Notes: generated by a model from the letters alone, not told the origin. DNA of 64,000 nt from Petunia secreta (GCA_029990175.1 JARKIP010000028.1:8992501-9056500), one strand, 5' to 3'. Counted from the first letter of the stretch, positions 12,115 through 22,011 are shown. A program made the numbers and translations.

Positions 12115-12452
12115 TGATACGAGTTAGAATTAGCCTGCTTTGGAGGGTTGTTCTCTACGCTGGAAAAGGAGGTACAATAGGGGTTGTTAAGTTAGTTACA
12201 AGTTTACAAAGAGACCCAGCTACTTTTATTATATATTTTTCCTTCTTACACATTTGGCTTTAGATCTATTAAGGAGTTCACTTTTAGTCCATGCCAACTC
12301 AGCTCAAGTCACGTGAATTGAGCTGAGAGTTTTTCCCCTTTTCTCTTTCTTATTTAAGTGTAACAAACAGCTCAAGGAGCATTATGTTGAGTGAAATTTT
12401 ATCTTCTTAGCTGCAAATTTGTTTTCTCTTCCATTTATCTTATCCGGTATCA
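12115..12452 (+). repeat. 5' LTR of the young Ty3/gypsy element
   Basis: 338 bp beginning TGATACGAGTTAG and ending CCGGTATCA. The 3' LTR at 14924-15261 has the same length and differs at about two positions, so the insertion is recent. The 5-bp duplication ATTCC is at 12110-12114 and 15262-15266. A primer-binding site, TGGTATCAGAGCC, complementary to initiator methionine tRNA, follows at about 12454-12466. Confidence 0.95.
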
Positions 12453-12494
12453 GTGGTATCAGAGCCGGCGACCTCGCTCTGTGGGTGGTCGGCG

Positions 12495-14894
12495 ATGAAC
12501 GACATGAAAGAGGTGCTCCGACGACTGGATCGTATGGCTATTGATATGGCTAATCAATCCGTGCGACAAACCCAACTTGAATCCAGACATGAGAAATCCT
12601 TTCAAGAGCTTAAAGAAGCTCTAGAACTTAACCCACGCGCAGAGAAGGGGAAATCCACAACTAGCTCCGGTGGAGGCAGAAGTGACCACGCAGAGCTCTA
12701 TTCTCCGACAGCTGGACCATTTGGAGTGATGGGTAATCCAAGTTCTTCTTCTAGAGCTGTTAATGCAACTGCTATTTCAGCTTTACCAATCACAACTCCA
12801 ACTCAACCTATGAACCCACAATTCCAAAGCAGGCTAATTCTAACTCGTATCAATTGGCCATTACCTGTAACTCTTAAGCAGCTGAGGGGATTGTTAGGGT
12901 TAGCTAGCTACTATCGGAGGTTCATAAAGGGGTATGGGGTAATTAGTAAACCCCTGACTGAATTACTCAAGAAAGACAACTTTAGGTGGACTGAACAAGC
13001 AACAAAGTCATTTGAGGAGTTAAAAAGGGTGCTAACTTCTGCTCCTGTATTAACTATGCCAGACTTTTCTCTTCCGTTTGTGGTCGAAACAGATGCCTGT
13101 GATGTGGGCATTGGAGCAGTTCTGATACAACAAGGAAAACCGATTGCTTACTTGAGTAAATGGTTGTCTCTGCAACACCAAACTCTTTCTGTTTATGACA
13201 AAGAGCTGTTAGCACTGGTGATGGCGGTTACAAAATGGGGGCAGTATCTTGGGGGAAGGCATTTCATTGTAAGAACAGACCAACAAGCCTTAAGGTACTT
13301 TCTTGAGCAGAAGTTACATACATGTTCTCAACTCAAGTGGGTGACCAAATTTCTCCAGTTTGATTTTAAAATAGAATATAAGCGAGGGAAAGAAAATAAG
13401 GCAGCTGATGCCTTGTCCAGGTTACCAGCAACTGAATTTTCATCACTCACAATGTCTACAATGAGGACTGACCTGTTGGAAGACATAATACAGAGTTGGA
13501 AGGATGATGCACACCTTCAAGCAATCATTCAGAAGTTGCAGCAAGCTGGAGAGGCTGAGAAAGGGTACACATTCTTGCACAATCAACTTAGAAGGCACGG
13601 TAAGTTGGTTGTAGAGTCAGACAAGCAGCTTAAGAAGGAAATCCTCACACTGTGGCATTCTTCTCCAATTGGAGGGCATTCTGGGATAGAGAATACTTAC
13701 AAGAGAGTTGCTGCATTGTTTTTCTGGAAAGGATTGAAAGAGGATGTGACAGCTTATGTGAAAAGTTGTGATATTTGGAAAAGAAGTAAAAATGAGACCA
13801 TTGCGTACCCAGGGTTACTGCAGCCCTTACAAATACCTTATATGGCTTGGAGTAGTATTAGCATGGATTTTATTGAGGGGTTGCCTAAATCAAAAGGGAA
13901 GTCGGTCATTTGGGTGGTGGTGGATAGACTAACTAAATATGCCCATTTCATTGCTTTAAGTTATCCCTATTCTGCTAGTGACATAGCTAAATTGTTCATG
14001 GATCATATTTTTAAACTTCATGGTCTGCCTGAAGAGATTATTAGTGACAGAGATCCAATTTTTACAAGTAAGTTCTGGCAAGAAATGTTGGCTATACAAG
14101 GAGTAAGATTGAACACTTCTACCTCATACCATCCCCAATCAGATGGCCAAACAGAAGTGGTCAATAGATGTTTAGAGACGTATTTACGGTGCTACAGCTC
14201 AGATTCCCCAACGGATTGGGCCAACTATTTGAATTTTGCAGAATGGTGGTACAATACCACCTTTCATTCCTCAATACAAACAACACCTTATGAAGTACTT
14301 TATGGGCAGCCTCCTCCTCTCCATTTTCCATACATTGCGGGTGAATCTAGACTAGACGAAGTGGATCGAAGTCTGGTTGCCAGGGAGTTCAAAATTCAGC
14401 TGCTCAAATATCATCTCAGCAGGGCTCAACAAAGGATGACTGCTAAGGCTAATAAACATAGAACGGATAGACAGTTTGAGGAGGGAGACTGGGTGTACTT
14501 GAAAATTCATCCCTACAGGCAAATAACCATGTCTCAGCAGCCTTTCACTAAACTCTCGGCTAAGTATTATGGCCCATACATGGTGGAGAAGAAGATAGGT
14601 ACAGTGGCTTACAGGTTGTCCTTACCTAAGGAACTCATGTTACATCCCACTTTTCATGTGTCTCTCTTAAAGCCTTGTCATGAGTTACCTTCCAAAATTT
14701 CCCATCCGCCATTACTCAATTTGGCGAGTCCATACTGCCCTCGACCTCTCAAAATCTTGGATAGGAGGATGGTGCAAAAAGGTAACAAGGCAGTGGTGCA
14801 ACTACTTATTCATTGGGATCAATTGTTTGAGGAACAAGCAACTTGGGAAGAAGCTAACACACTTAAAGTTAGATTCCCAGAGTTCCTTCCTTGA
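12495..14894 (+). CDS. Ty3/gypsy fusion polyprotein: gag N-terminus joined to RNase H and integrase
   Basis: Open frame of 800 aa from the first ATG (the frame is open back to 12453 through the primer-binding site). Residues 1 to about 110 are gag-like, with a charged helical stretch. The frame then jumps directly to the RT connection region, LKQLRGLLGLASYYRRFI. RNase H follows (DACDVGIGAVLIQQGKPIAY, YDKELLALVMAV, TDQQALRYF), then the integrase zinc region (GGHSG), where the last expected Cys is Trp (CDIWKR, codon 13776-13778). The integrase core has MDFIEGLPKSKGKS, SDRDPIF and SYHPQSDGQTEVVNR, retaining the D, D, E residues. The C-terminus (HWDQLFEEQATWEEA) is chromodomain-like. Gag capsid and zinc knuckle, protease and the RT catalytic box are missing, yet the frame stays open. 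Expression is unknown. Confidence 0.9.
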   Translation: MNDMKEVLRRLDRMAIDMANQSVRQTQLESRHEKSFQELKEALELNPRAEKGKSTTSSGGGRSDHAELYSPTAGPFGVMGNPSSSSRAVNATAISALPITTPTQPMNPQFQSRLILTRINWPLPVTLKQLRGLLGLASYYRRFIKGYGVISKPLTELLKKDNFRWTEQATKSFEELKRVLTSAPVLTMPDFSLPFVVETDACDVGIGAVLIQQGKPIAYLSKWLSLQHQTLSVYDKELLALVMAVTKWGQYLGGRHFIVRTDQQALRYFLEQKLHTCSQLKWVTKFLQFDFKIEYKRGKENKAADALSRLPATEFSSLTMSTMRTDLLEDIIQSWKDDAHLQAIIQKLQQAGEAEKGYTFLHNQLRRHGKLVVESDKQLKKEILTLWHSSPIGGHSGIENTYKRVAALFFWKGLKEDVTAYVKSCDIWKRSKNETIAYPGLLQPLQIPYMAWSSISMDFIEGLPKSKGKSVIWVVVDRLTKYAHFIALSYPYSASDIAKLFMDHIFKLHGLPEEIISDRDPIFTSKFWQEMLAIQGVRLNTSTSYHPQSDGQTEVVNRCLETYLRCYSSDSPTDWANYLNFAEWWYNTTFHSSIQTTPYEVLYGQPPPLHFPYIAGESRLDEVDRSLVAREFKIQLLKYHLSRAQQRMTAKANKHRTDRQFEEGDWVYLKIHPYRQITMSQQPFTKLSAKYYGPYMVEKKIGTVAYRLSLPKELMLHPTFHVSLLKPCHELPSKISHPPLLNLASPYCPRPLKILDRRMVQKGNKAVVQLLIHWDQLFEEQATWEEANTLKVRFPEFLP

Positions 14895-14923
14895 GGACAA
14901 TGAAGTGTCTAACAAGGGGGAAT

Positions 14924-15261
14924 TGATACGAGTTAGAATTAGCCTGCATTGGAGGGTTGTTCTCTACGCTGGAAAAGGAGGTACAATAGGGGTTGTTAAG
15001 TTAGTTACAAGTTTACAAAGAGACCCAGCTACTTTTATTATATATTTTTCCTTCTTACACATTTGGCTTTAGATCTATTAAGGAGTTCACTTTTAGTCCA
15101 TGCCAACTGAGCTCAAGTCACGTGAATTGAGCTGAGAGTTTTTCCCCTTTTCTCTTTCTTATTTAAGTGTAACAAACAGCTCAAGGAGCATTATGTTGAG
15201 TGAAATTTTATCTTCTTAGCTGCAAATTTGTTTTCTCTTCCATTTATCTTATCCGGTATCA
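14924..15261 (+). repeat. 3' LTR of the young Ty3/gypsy element
   Basis: 338 bp, differing from the 5' LTR at about two positions (GCATTGG versus GCTTTGG; CAACTGAGC versus CAACTCAGC). It begins TGATACGAG, ends GGTATCA and is followed by ATTCC. Confidence 0.95.
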
Positions 15262-15287
15262 ATTCCATCATTGGTGACACAGCTACG

Positions 15288-15397
15288 GCAGCTCTACTCT
15301 GTTTCGTAAATATGTGATCGCGCCATGTTAGTCTGTCCCCCCCCGCCCCCTGTTGGTTTGTTTCTCCTCCGGCCATCGGCGATGACAATAACCATTA
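15288..15397 (+). repeat. diverged direct repeat, right copy
   Basis: Partner of 11987-12100 on the other side of the Ty3/gypsy insertion. It shares the poly-C tract, the TTTGTTTCTCCTCCGG segment and the CGGCGATGACAA segment. From here to about 15990 the DNA is AT-rich with no gene. Confidence 0.45.
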
Positions 15398-16000
15398 CTT
15401 CCTCTTCTTCTTTCATTTTTTTGGATGATGGTGTTTTATAAATGTATACACAATTCATTAATAAAAATGTGTATACATTGTAAAGAAATGCGTAAACATA
15501 GTATTTACATTGTGTATATTTGAGAAAATGACTGTATAAACAGTAAAATTGAATGTAAACACTATATATATGTGAGGAGACCATTTATGTACACTATGAC
15601 ATTTTTGAACACATTATGTATTAGTTTTGTTTATTCCAGCTACAAAAAGTAAGTGTTATTAAAAATAAGGGGAGAGAGTTGACTGAGTGTTTTAGTAATT
15701 ATTCCTTTTCTTTATTGGGTGTGAAAATAACTAAAACGACAATTGAAATAAGACGGAATTTAGGGTATTTTATTTAGTAAGCGGCTTGAAGATGTAAAAA
15801 TAGTAAAAATTTCGCGTCTCTTGAAAATTTTAAAAAATAGGCAGCCCACTACCTAAAATTACAAACAGGAGGCCATATTTTTTTTTCATGCATAGCACCC
15901 ATCCCTAAAATTACAAATTTTAGCACTCCTTCATAAAAAAAAAATATCCTAGCTACCAAATCTCCTCCTCCCCAGCCACTAAGCCGTCGGCAGACACCCT

Positions 16001-16066
16001 CCCTCGCCAGTGGTATTGTTATTTTTTTGTATTCCCTCGCCAGTGGTATTGTTATTTTTTTGTATT
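16001..16066 (+). repeat. two-copy 33-bp tandem repeat
   Basis: CCCTCGCCAGTGGTATTG, then TTATTTTTTTGTATT, occurs twice in direct succession and is essentially identical. It is a recent slippage or duplication event in non-coding DNA. The surrounding 16067-16700 is AT-rich intergenic sequence. Confidence 0.85.
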
Positions 16067-16710
16067 TTACGAATTTATGTTGTTTATTGCGTCTAAATCA
16101 TTGCTTTGGACAAGTTTATACAAACAAATCTCCCCCAAAAAATAAATTATACACGAATATACATAGATAAATGGGTAGCAATGAGAGATACAAAAAATAT
16201 ACGCAAAAAAGGTAAAAATTCATATAAACATCCTTAATATACAGATTTATTCACTCGCATATACACACTTATACAATTTATATAAAAATATATAAACTTG
16301 TATAAACTTGCGGCAGACTGCTATCTCAGAAAAAGAGTAACAGATCGGTTAAAATTCAGAAATATGAGTCATTTTTGGTAATTTTCATCTTTTGCTTGTC
16401 TTTTATTGTAATTATCCTGTGTCTTTTTGCTATACCATTTAAATTTGTCAGTTATTTAGTTTTTAGCCTCTTTTTAAAAACGACTAGTTTTAGCCAGCTC
16501 GTGAACTTCAGAATTTGGGGCTGAACCTCTAACCTTCTAGTATGAAGTTTATGAAGTTAGACATATAAGGTTTGATTTAAACTTGAACTTAATACCTAAA
16601 AGGTTTGAAGTTGGAAGCCCAAGGTCTGAAGTTCAAAAAAATGCCTAACCTCAAACCTAGTACAAATCGTATTCGGTTTCCTTGTTGATGCCGATTTTGG
16701 AAAAAAATAA

Positions 16711-16720
16711 TTTATATATA
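16711..16720 (+). promoter_or_regulatory. TATA box of the first F-box gene
   Basis: TTTATATATA lies 50 bases before the chosen ATG. The spacing implies a short leader of about 20-25 nt. Confidence 0.6.
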
Positions 16721-16769
16721 CGCCCTCTCCCTCTTGCAAAACCTGAAACCTCTCCCTGTTTGTTCATCG

Positions 16770-17864
16770 ATGGCAAGGAATTTGCAATGTCTTCCCAATG
16801 AAATTGTGTTTCACATATTGAGCTGCTTGCCAATAAAGTCATTGGCGAAATTCAAATGTGTATGCAAGCTTTGGAATACATTGTTTCTTGATCCTCAATT
16901 CCGGTCACTTTACTGGCGAAATTTTGCTCGTGTTTTGGTATTTGAGGATATTCCCGCCGCCTTCCTTCAAAAATCTCTCGTCTTTCTTACCAAAGCTGTG
17001 AGCAGTGAGGGCTTATTGCTGCAACAAACTAACTCCTCTGTTTCTTTTGCTTCTAGAAGATGCCGCATACTTTGGCTGCTATCAGAACAATATCTTGAAT
17101 TTTCCTGTCCTAGAAACACTAGTTTATGCTTTGCTATCGAGTTTATTCCTTGTTGCCGTGCTGTCAAGTTGCTTTCTGTCCACGAAGATAGAAATCATCA
17201 GGGGCTGGGTTTTGAATTTCTTCACGTTGGCGACCCCTCTATTGAAAATATTAGTCCAACTAGTACCTACTGTTGGCGACCCCTTGATGTACCACCACGA
17301 CGTCTAAGTGGGAAGAGAAAGACAAGTTTGAGTATGTACTCGTTGCAGAAAGATACCCTCTACCGATCTGCAAAACGTCACGGGGTTGTTCCTTTCATGT
17401 GTAAAAGTGGAGCTGCTTATTGTATTTGGCAAAATGATAATAGTCTTGATTTACAAGTTGATGTCTTGGATATGGTGAAGGAAAGCTACGTTGGTCATGC
17501 TACTCTTCCTGAAGCTCTTTTTTTCCCGGATCAGTTGCACGAGATTCAACTATTAGATTGGAATGGCCAGCTCGCCATTGCTCAAGTCGAAAAAGATGAA
17601 CTCCATGTCTTTGTGTTAAGCGAGAAGCAGAAGAACTGGAATTGGACTAGACGAATGTTTAAGCTGACTTCCTTAAAACACACAGCTGTGAAACTTATTT
17701 GTTTTGTTGCTGCAAAATCTGCATTGTTCTTTTCGCTGTCACAGTTACGGCATTTCAAAAATTCTGATCTCTGCAGCATTGATATTATCACCGGAAACAT
17801 AACTACTATAGGGACGTCCTACCCTTACGCGCTTACTGAGGTTACCGTCAATTTTTTTCTTTAA
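16770..17864 (+). CDS. F-box protein
   Basis: Single-exon 364-aa protein. An N-terminal F-box at about residues 4-45 (LPNEIVFHILSCLPIKSL, then FKCVCKLWNTLFLDPQF) should bind SKP1 in an SCF ubiquitin ligase and leave the C-terminus to select a substrate. The C-terminal part has the style of plant F-box-associated domains: CRAVKLLSVHEDR, TYCWRPLDVPP, SGAAYCIW, LDMVKESYVGHATLPE, IQLLDWNGQLAIAQVEKDELHVFVL. No kelch or LRR repeats are clear. The open frame extends 12 codons further 5', but the first ATG is at 16770 and a TATA box sits 50 bases upstream. A tandem paralogue with a broken F-box lies at 19597-20727. The substrate is unknown. Confidence 0.88.
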   Translation: MARNLQCLPNEIVFHILSCLPIKSLAKFKCVCKLWNTLFLDPQFRSLYWRNFARVLVFEDIPAAFLQKSLVFLTKAVSSEGLLLQQTNSSVSFASRRCRILWLLSEQYLEFSCPRNTSLCFAIEFIPCCRAVKLLSVHEDRNHQGLGFEFLHVGDPSIENISPTSTYCWRPLDVPPRRLSGKRKTSLSMYSLQKDTLYRSAKRHGVVPFMCKSGAAYCIWQNDNSLDLQVDVLDMVKESYVGHATLPEALFFPDQLHEIQLLDWNGQLAIAQVEKDELHVFVLSEKQKNWNWTRRMFKLTSLKHTAVKLICFVAAKSALFFSLSQLRHFKNSDLCSIDIITGNITTIGTSYPYALTEVTVNFFL

Positions 17865-18155
17865 CCCAAAGGAGCTTGGTTCTGAAGGTTTTCTTGTTTT
17901 TGTGATTGTGAACTCTTTGATTTATGAACTTTTTTATTCTAATCGAAATGGATGAATTCTTAGTGCAGTAATGATCATATCTGTTGGTGTATTTCTGCTT
18001 ATCATTGTGTACTCTGAAGTGCATAATTGGGTTGGCCGACTGGCAATCTTGAGTTTTAACACACACACACGGGGTAAAGCTTACATGTGGTTGATGATAA
18101 TATTGTTCTGCTTCATTCCTCTTTTTTATTAGAGGGGAGATAAATGTAATTAGAA
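17865..18155 (+). repeat. 3' flank shared with the second F-box copy
   Basis: Sequence after the stop, including ATATCTGTTGGTGT, GTTGGCCGACTGGCAATC, TTGAGTTTTAACACACAC and AGAGGGGAGATAAATGTAAT, reappears at about 20728-21070. The duplication unit therefore includes the gene plus about 300 bases of 3' flank. It probably holds the 3' UTR. Confidence 0.8.
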
Positions 18156-18745
18156 ATTTAGACGAAGTTCAGCTTCGTATGGATATTAATCAAGCATATA
18201 TACGTGTCAAAACAAGCATATGATAGTTTGATTACTGATTGATAATATTCTTCAGTAAAGATTTATCATTACCAACAGAGCTGTCTGCTGGTAATGAGTT
18301 CCTCTGAGCTTACCACAGTTTTTCACTGTCTTGTGCATTGTATCTTTTTATTGGGTTCCTTTTTGTCAATCATCTCCATTCTTGTTGGACTTGGACAAGC
18401 ATCACATATGTCAAGGACAGCTATGTGTATATGTAGTTGAAACTAGGAGGAACCTAAGCAATGTAGTCCAATTTGCAGATTTGCAAACACAATAGAAACT
18501 CCGGGTTTCAATTAGGCTGAGTAATGGCTATATTGGTAGTTTTTGCTTCTTATGGTTTTTTCTTTTACTGATCAGGAAAAATACAGCTCTTTTTAATGAG
18601 CAGCACAAAGAAGGTGCCATAAAGCAAGAGTGCACTTGACTTCCTCATATACTAACCTACAGAGAGCGTGTGTGTATATTAATTAATGAGTTTAAAAGGA
18701 AAAACTAGTCCTGTATAATACAGATGAACTATACGAGTTTTTTTT
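18156..18745. other. intergenic, no gene seen
   Basis: AT-rich DNA after the first F-box unit. No coding frame with recognisable content and no repeat structure that I can defend. Confidence 0.4.
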
Positions 18746-19160
18746 TTACTTCATTGTTACACCAAAATGACAGCCAGCATATGCAGGCAAACTTGATTTT
18801 CTTGATGGGCTGTGCTCTGTTTGAAACATCTGAGGTTCCTCTCCTTTCAAATTTATCAACTGTGCGCCACATCTTTTGGTGACACCTTTTCTATTCCAGA
18901 AAAATGGCAGCTCGTTTGGAGATTTTGTCACTGCCCATTTCAAGTTGAACATATTCATATATTCAGAGTCCAGCCGTCACATTGCAGTGCAAACACATGT
19001 GGCAGTTTCTTTCCATCTCCTTTTTCGCATAGATTATGCCAATTGCACGTGTTGTAGCCTGCCTTTGATATGCAGCTGGCCATTCAAATCAACTCACCTT
19101 AATGGATGTACTCCATCAGTTTCAACATATGTAAACCGATTTGACTGTTCACAAAGTTAA
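18746..19160 (-). pseudogene. possible TNL C-terminal (post-LRR) remnant
   Basis: On the minus strand a 70-aa frame at 18746-18958 reads MNMFNLKWAVTKSP, then VTKRCGAQLINLKGEEPQ. The VTKRCGAQLI segment resembles the end of the jelly-roll-like domain after the LRRs of TIR-NBS-LRR proteins, where a K(R/S)CG(V/I)xL motif is common. Upstream fragments are broken by stops, and no LRR, NBS or TIR sequence is nearby. It could be chance; the call rests on one short motif. Confidence 0.25.
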
Positions 19161-19596
19161 AAGAAATAAATGAAGACTTTTGAACTTTGTGGCTACGAAA
19201 ATGTCATACCATTTGTGTACTATTAAGACTTTTGAAACATTGGGAAAAGTTCTAAATTTACAATTTGTTCTCTAGTTGCAGTTTGCTATGTTGCTTTTCC
19301 CTTCTTGAAACTAGATTAATGTAGATCCATAGAGCAATTAAGATTGTATTTGTGTTGTTAATATCTTTCTAGGTAACTTTACCTAAATAATCGTACTAGT
19401 CAGAATATATACATTATACACATATTATACCAATTTTGAAAAATTATTATTTTTTATTTAAGCCGCCAACGACCTTATTGATGTAAAACAAACCTTACTG
19501 GTGTTGGATTTGGATTTGGTGTCCATATCAGTTTAGGAGGGCAAGTACTCGGCATATATTATTCCGTTTCTGTTCATTCTTAACTTGGATTGCTCA
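19161..19596. other. upstream region of the second F-box copy
   Basis: AT-rich and non-coding. It does not obviously resemble the promoter of the first F-box gene, and I see no matching TATA box at the same distance. Confidence 0.4.
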
Positions 19597-20115
19597 ATGG
19601 CAAGCATCATGCGGCGTCTTCCGGATGAGCTGGTGTTTCACATATTGAGTTGCCTGCCAAGGAAGGCTTAGGTGAGATCCAAATGTGTATGCAAGTTATG
19701 GAATACCTTATTTATGGACCCTCAATTCAGGTCACTTTACTCGCGAAATTGGATAGTTGAATTCGACACTCCCCCTGACATGTTGCAGATTACGCGTTAC
19801 AGGTTTGTTACCATAGCTAAGAGTAGTGATGGTTTATTGCTGCAACAATCTGGCTCGTCTGTTTATCCTTATTCCAAATGCCGCATAAGATGCCCTTTAT
19901 CATACCAATCTCTTGAATTACCCGGTCCACAGAAACCTGGTCTGTGCTTTTCTGTCGAGTTCCTTTCATCTATCCGAGCTGTCAAGCTGCTTTCTGTTCA
20001 TGAAAGTAGGAAGCAAGTGTTTGGTTTTGAATTTCTTCACATTGGCGACCCCTCTATTGAAAATATTAGTCCCACTACTACTACTTATTGTTGGCGACCC
20101 CTTGAGCTACCACCT

Positions 20116-20146
<31 letters not shown>

Positions 20147-20727
20147 CGGGGCAACCACATTGGAGGAAGAGAAATAGAAGTCTGCGTTTGTGCTCTTTGC
20201 AGCAGATTTGCCTCAACCGATCTGCAAGGCACGACGGGGTTCTACTGTTCTTTAGCAAAAGTGGAGCTGCTTTTTGTATTTGGGCCTATGAAAATAGTGT
20301 TGATCTACAAGTTGATATTTTGGATATGGTGAATGAGAGCTACGTTGGTCGCTCTACTCTTCATGCACCAACTTTCTTCTCAGATAAGTTGAGCAGGATT
20401 CAACTCTTAGATTGGAATGGCCAGCTCGCCATCACTCAAGTCGTTAAAGATGAACTCCATGTCTTTGTGTTAGTCAACAAGCACAAGGATTGGAATTGGA
20501 GTAGTCGAATCTTCAAGTTGTCTTCCTTAGAACACCCTAGTCATATAAAAGTTATTTCTTTAGTTATGGATAAATCTGCATTGGTCTTTTCGCTGCCACA
20601 GGGTGCCCAAAATCATGATCTCTGCAGCATTGATATTATCACAGGGAATGTAACAACTATAGGTTCCTACCCTTTCATGCCTAATGAGGCTGACATCTAC
20701 TCTATTCTTAATCGTAGAGGAGCTTAG
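19597..20727 (+). pseudogene. F-box paralogue with a stop codon inside the F-box
   Basis: Tandem copy of the gene at 16770-17864. The frame opens MASIMRRLPDELVFHILSCL, matching the F-box of the intact copy, then hits TAG at 19669-19671. The same frame continues for 351 codons without another stop: RSKCVCKLWNTLFMDPQF, SGAAFCIWAYENSVDLQ, LDMVNESYVGRSTLHA, IQLLDWNGQLAITQV, SIDIITGNVTTIG. A single nonsense mutation therefore removes the F-box from an otherwise preserved reading frame. A run of AAC codons at about 20116-20145 encodes ten Asn absent from the paralogue. Translation from an internal ATG would give an F-box-less protein; readthrough or an allelic difference cannot be excluded. Confidence 0.85.
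20115..20146 (+). repeat. (AAC)n microsatellite coding for poly-Asn
   Basis: About ten AAC units in frame within the second F-box copy, between PPN and TGQPH. The intact paralogue has no such tract at the aligned position (LDVPPRRLSGKR). Confidence 0.9.
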
Positions 20728-21070
20728 TTCTGAAGGTCTTCTTATTTTCATTCGAATCCTAATTTTTAATTTTTATTAATTTCTTCTCCATTGTGATTAT
20801 GAAGACACTGATTTATGAACTGAATTGTTTCTGTCAAAATGGATGCTCTCTTGTGCAGTAATAATCGTATCTGTTGGTGTTTTCTGCTTATCACTGTGTA
20901 TTTTGAAGTGCATAATTGAGTTGGCCGACTGGCAATCTTGAGTTTTAACACACACGCGGGTTAGCTTACATGTAGTTGATGATAATACTAATAATGTTCT
21001 GCTTCAATCCTCTGTTTATCATGTGACCATACATAGCTAGTCAGTTACTAGAGGGGAGATAAATGTAATA
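20728..21070 (+). repeat. duplicated 3' flank of the second F-box copy
   Basis: Counterpart of 17865-18155, with small indels: TATCTGTTGGTGTTTTCTGC, GTTGGCCGACTGGCAATC and AGAGGGGAGATAAATGTAAT are shared. It marks the downstream edge of the tandem duplication. 21071-21354 is unremarkable AT-rich DNA up to the copia element. Confidence 0.8.
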
Positions 21071-21354
21071 AGAACTTTTGGACCAAGGTTAACATTTGTG
21101 TGGCCATAAAAGCTTATCATTAAGGGTAAGATAGAAAATTAAGTTAAATTGTTTTGAAATTTAGCTGTTTGGATTCGAAATATGATCTTAAGTAAGATGG
21201 AGGAAACATGTGTTAGTTATGTAAATGGACTAATCATGTGTTTTCCGTTATATTTTTCTGTAGCTTTCACTTCTTCTTTTCTTGGATCATGTTCTGGGTT
21301 CTACCCATCGGACATAGAGAAGAAATGCCGTGAAAGATGTTGTAATGTAGTAAT

Positions 21355-22011
21355 TGTTATATGTCTGCACTTTCGATAATGACCAAAACAGAAATAAGAT
21401 GAAGTAGAAAAATTCCAAGCCAACAGTAGACACTGCCTGTCCTTAAGAAATCTAATCCCCTCACAGTTACCCAAGGTTTGTGGATTAATTTCTCCCAGGA
21501 TAGAATGAAATTATCCTCACTGTGATAGCGGTAATTCAAATCACAATGAACAACGAACTCAAATAATGGTAGCAAATCACACTGACTCAGAACTTATTTT
21601 TGTTTTGAAAACAAATGCAAAAGGTAATGAGAGAGAGAGAGAGAGAGTATGAAATTTTGGATGATGAAAATGAGGCAAAATGCCTCTCTATTTATAGCCA
21701 CAAGATTTGGAGTGAAAAGGCATGAATGTGTCTTTTGGTGAAATGACTGTTCATGAAAGGCAGCCTTCAAGGTAGCTGTTTAATGAAAAGGTACCTTTTC
21801 ATTGGTGAAGTAGCTGTTCATGAAAGGCAACCTTCAAAGTGGCTGTTCAATGAAAGCACCCTTTCATTTGGAATGTTACAGCAGCCCACCTTTGGAATAT
21901 TTGCATAAATAGTCCACTTTTTAATTTCGTTACGAAACCGGCTTCATATCAAATATTAATATTTATTTCATTTCCCATTCACACCAATTTACCTTTCTTC
22001 CAAACCCAACA
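21355..22011 (-). repeat. 3' LTR of the Ty1/copia element
   Basis: 657 bp, reading TGTTGGGTTTGG to CATATAACA on the minus strand. A purine-rich tract (ATGTGGGAGATT on the minus strand, about 22012-22023) precedes it on the element's strand. The target duplication GTAAT is at 21350-21354 and 27866-27870. It carries a short GA run at about 21629-21647. It differs from the other LTR at scattered positions. Confidence 0.93.

Larger units (their letters stand above)
12115..15261 (+). mobile_element. internally deleted Ty3/gypsy LTR retrotransposon
   Basis: Complete two-LTR insertion of 3147 bp with a perfect ATTCC target duplication, a tRNA-Met primer-binding site after the 5' LTR and a purine tract (AACAAGGGGGAAT, about 14911-14923) before the 3' LTR. 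The internal region is only 2471 bp and lacks most of gag, the protease and the RT catalytic core. Near-identical LTRs show that it moved recently, so proteins were probably supplied in trans by a relative (inference). The chromodomain-like polyprotein end suggests a chromovirus lineage. Confidence 0.93.

Noticed and set aside
15191..15584. Minus-strand frames next to the Ty3 3' LTR
   Set aside because: Partly LTR sequence and partly AT-rich repeat DNA; Tyr-rich composition and no conserved motif.
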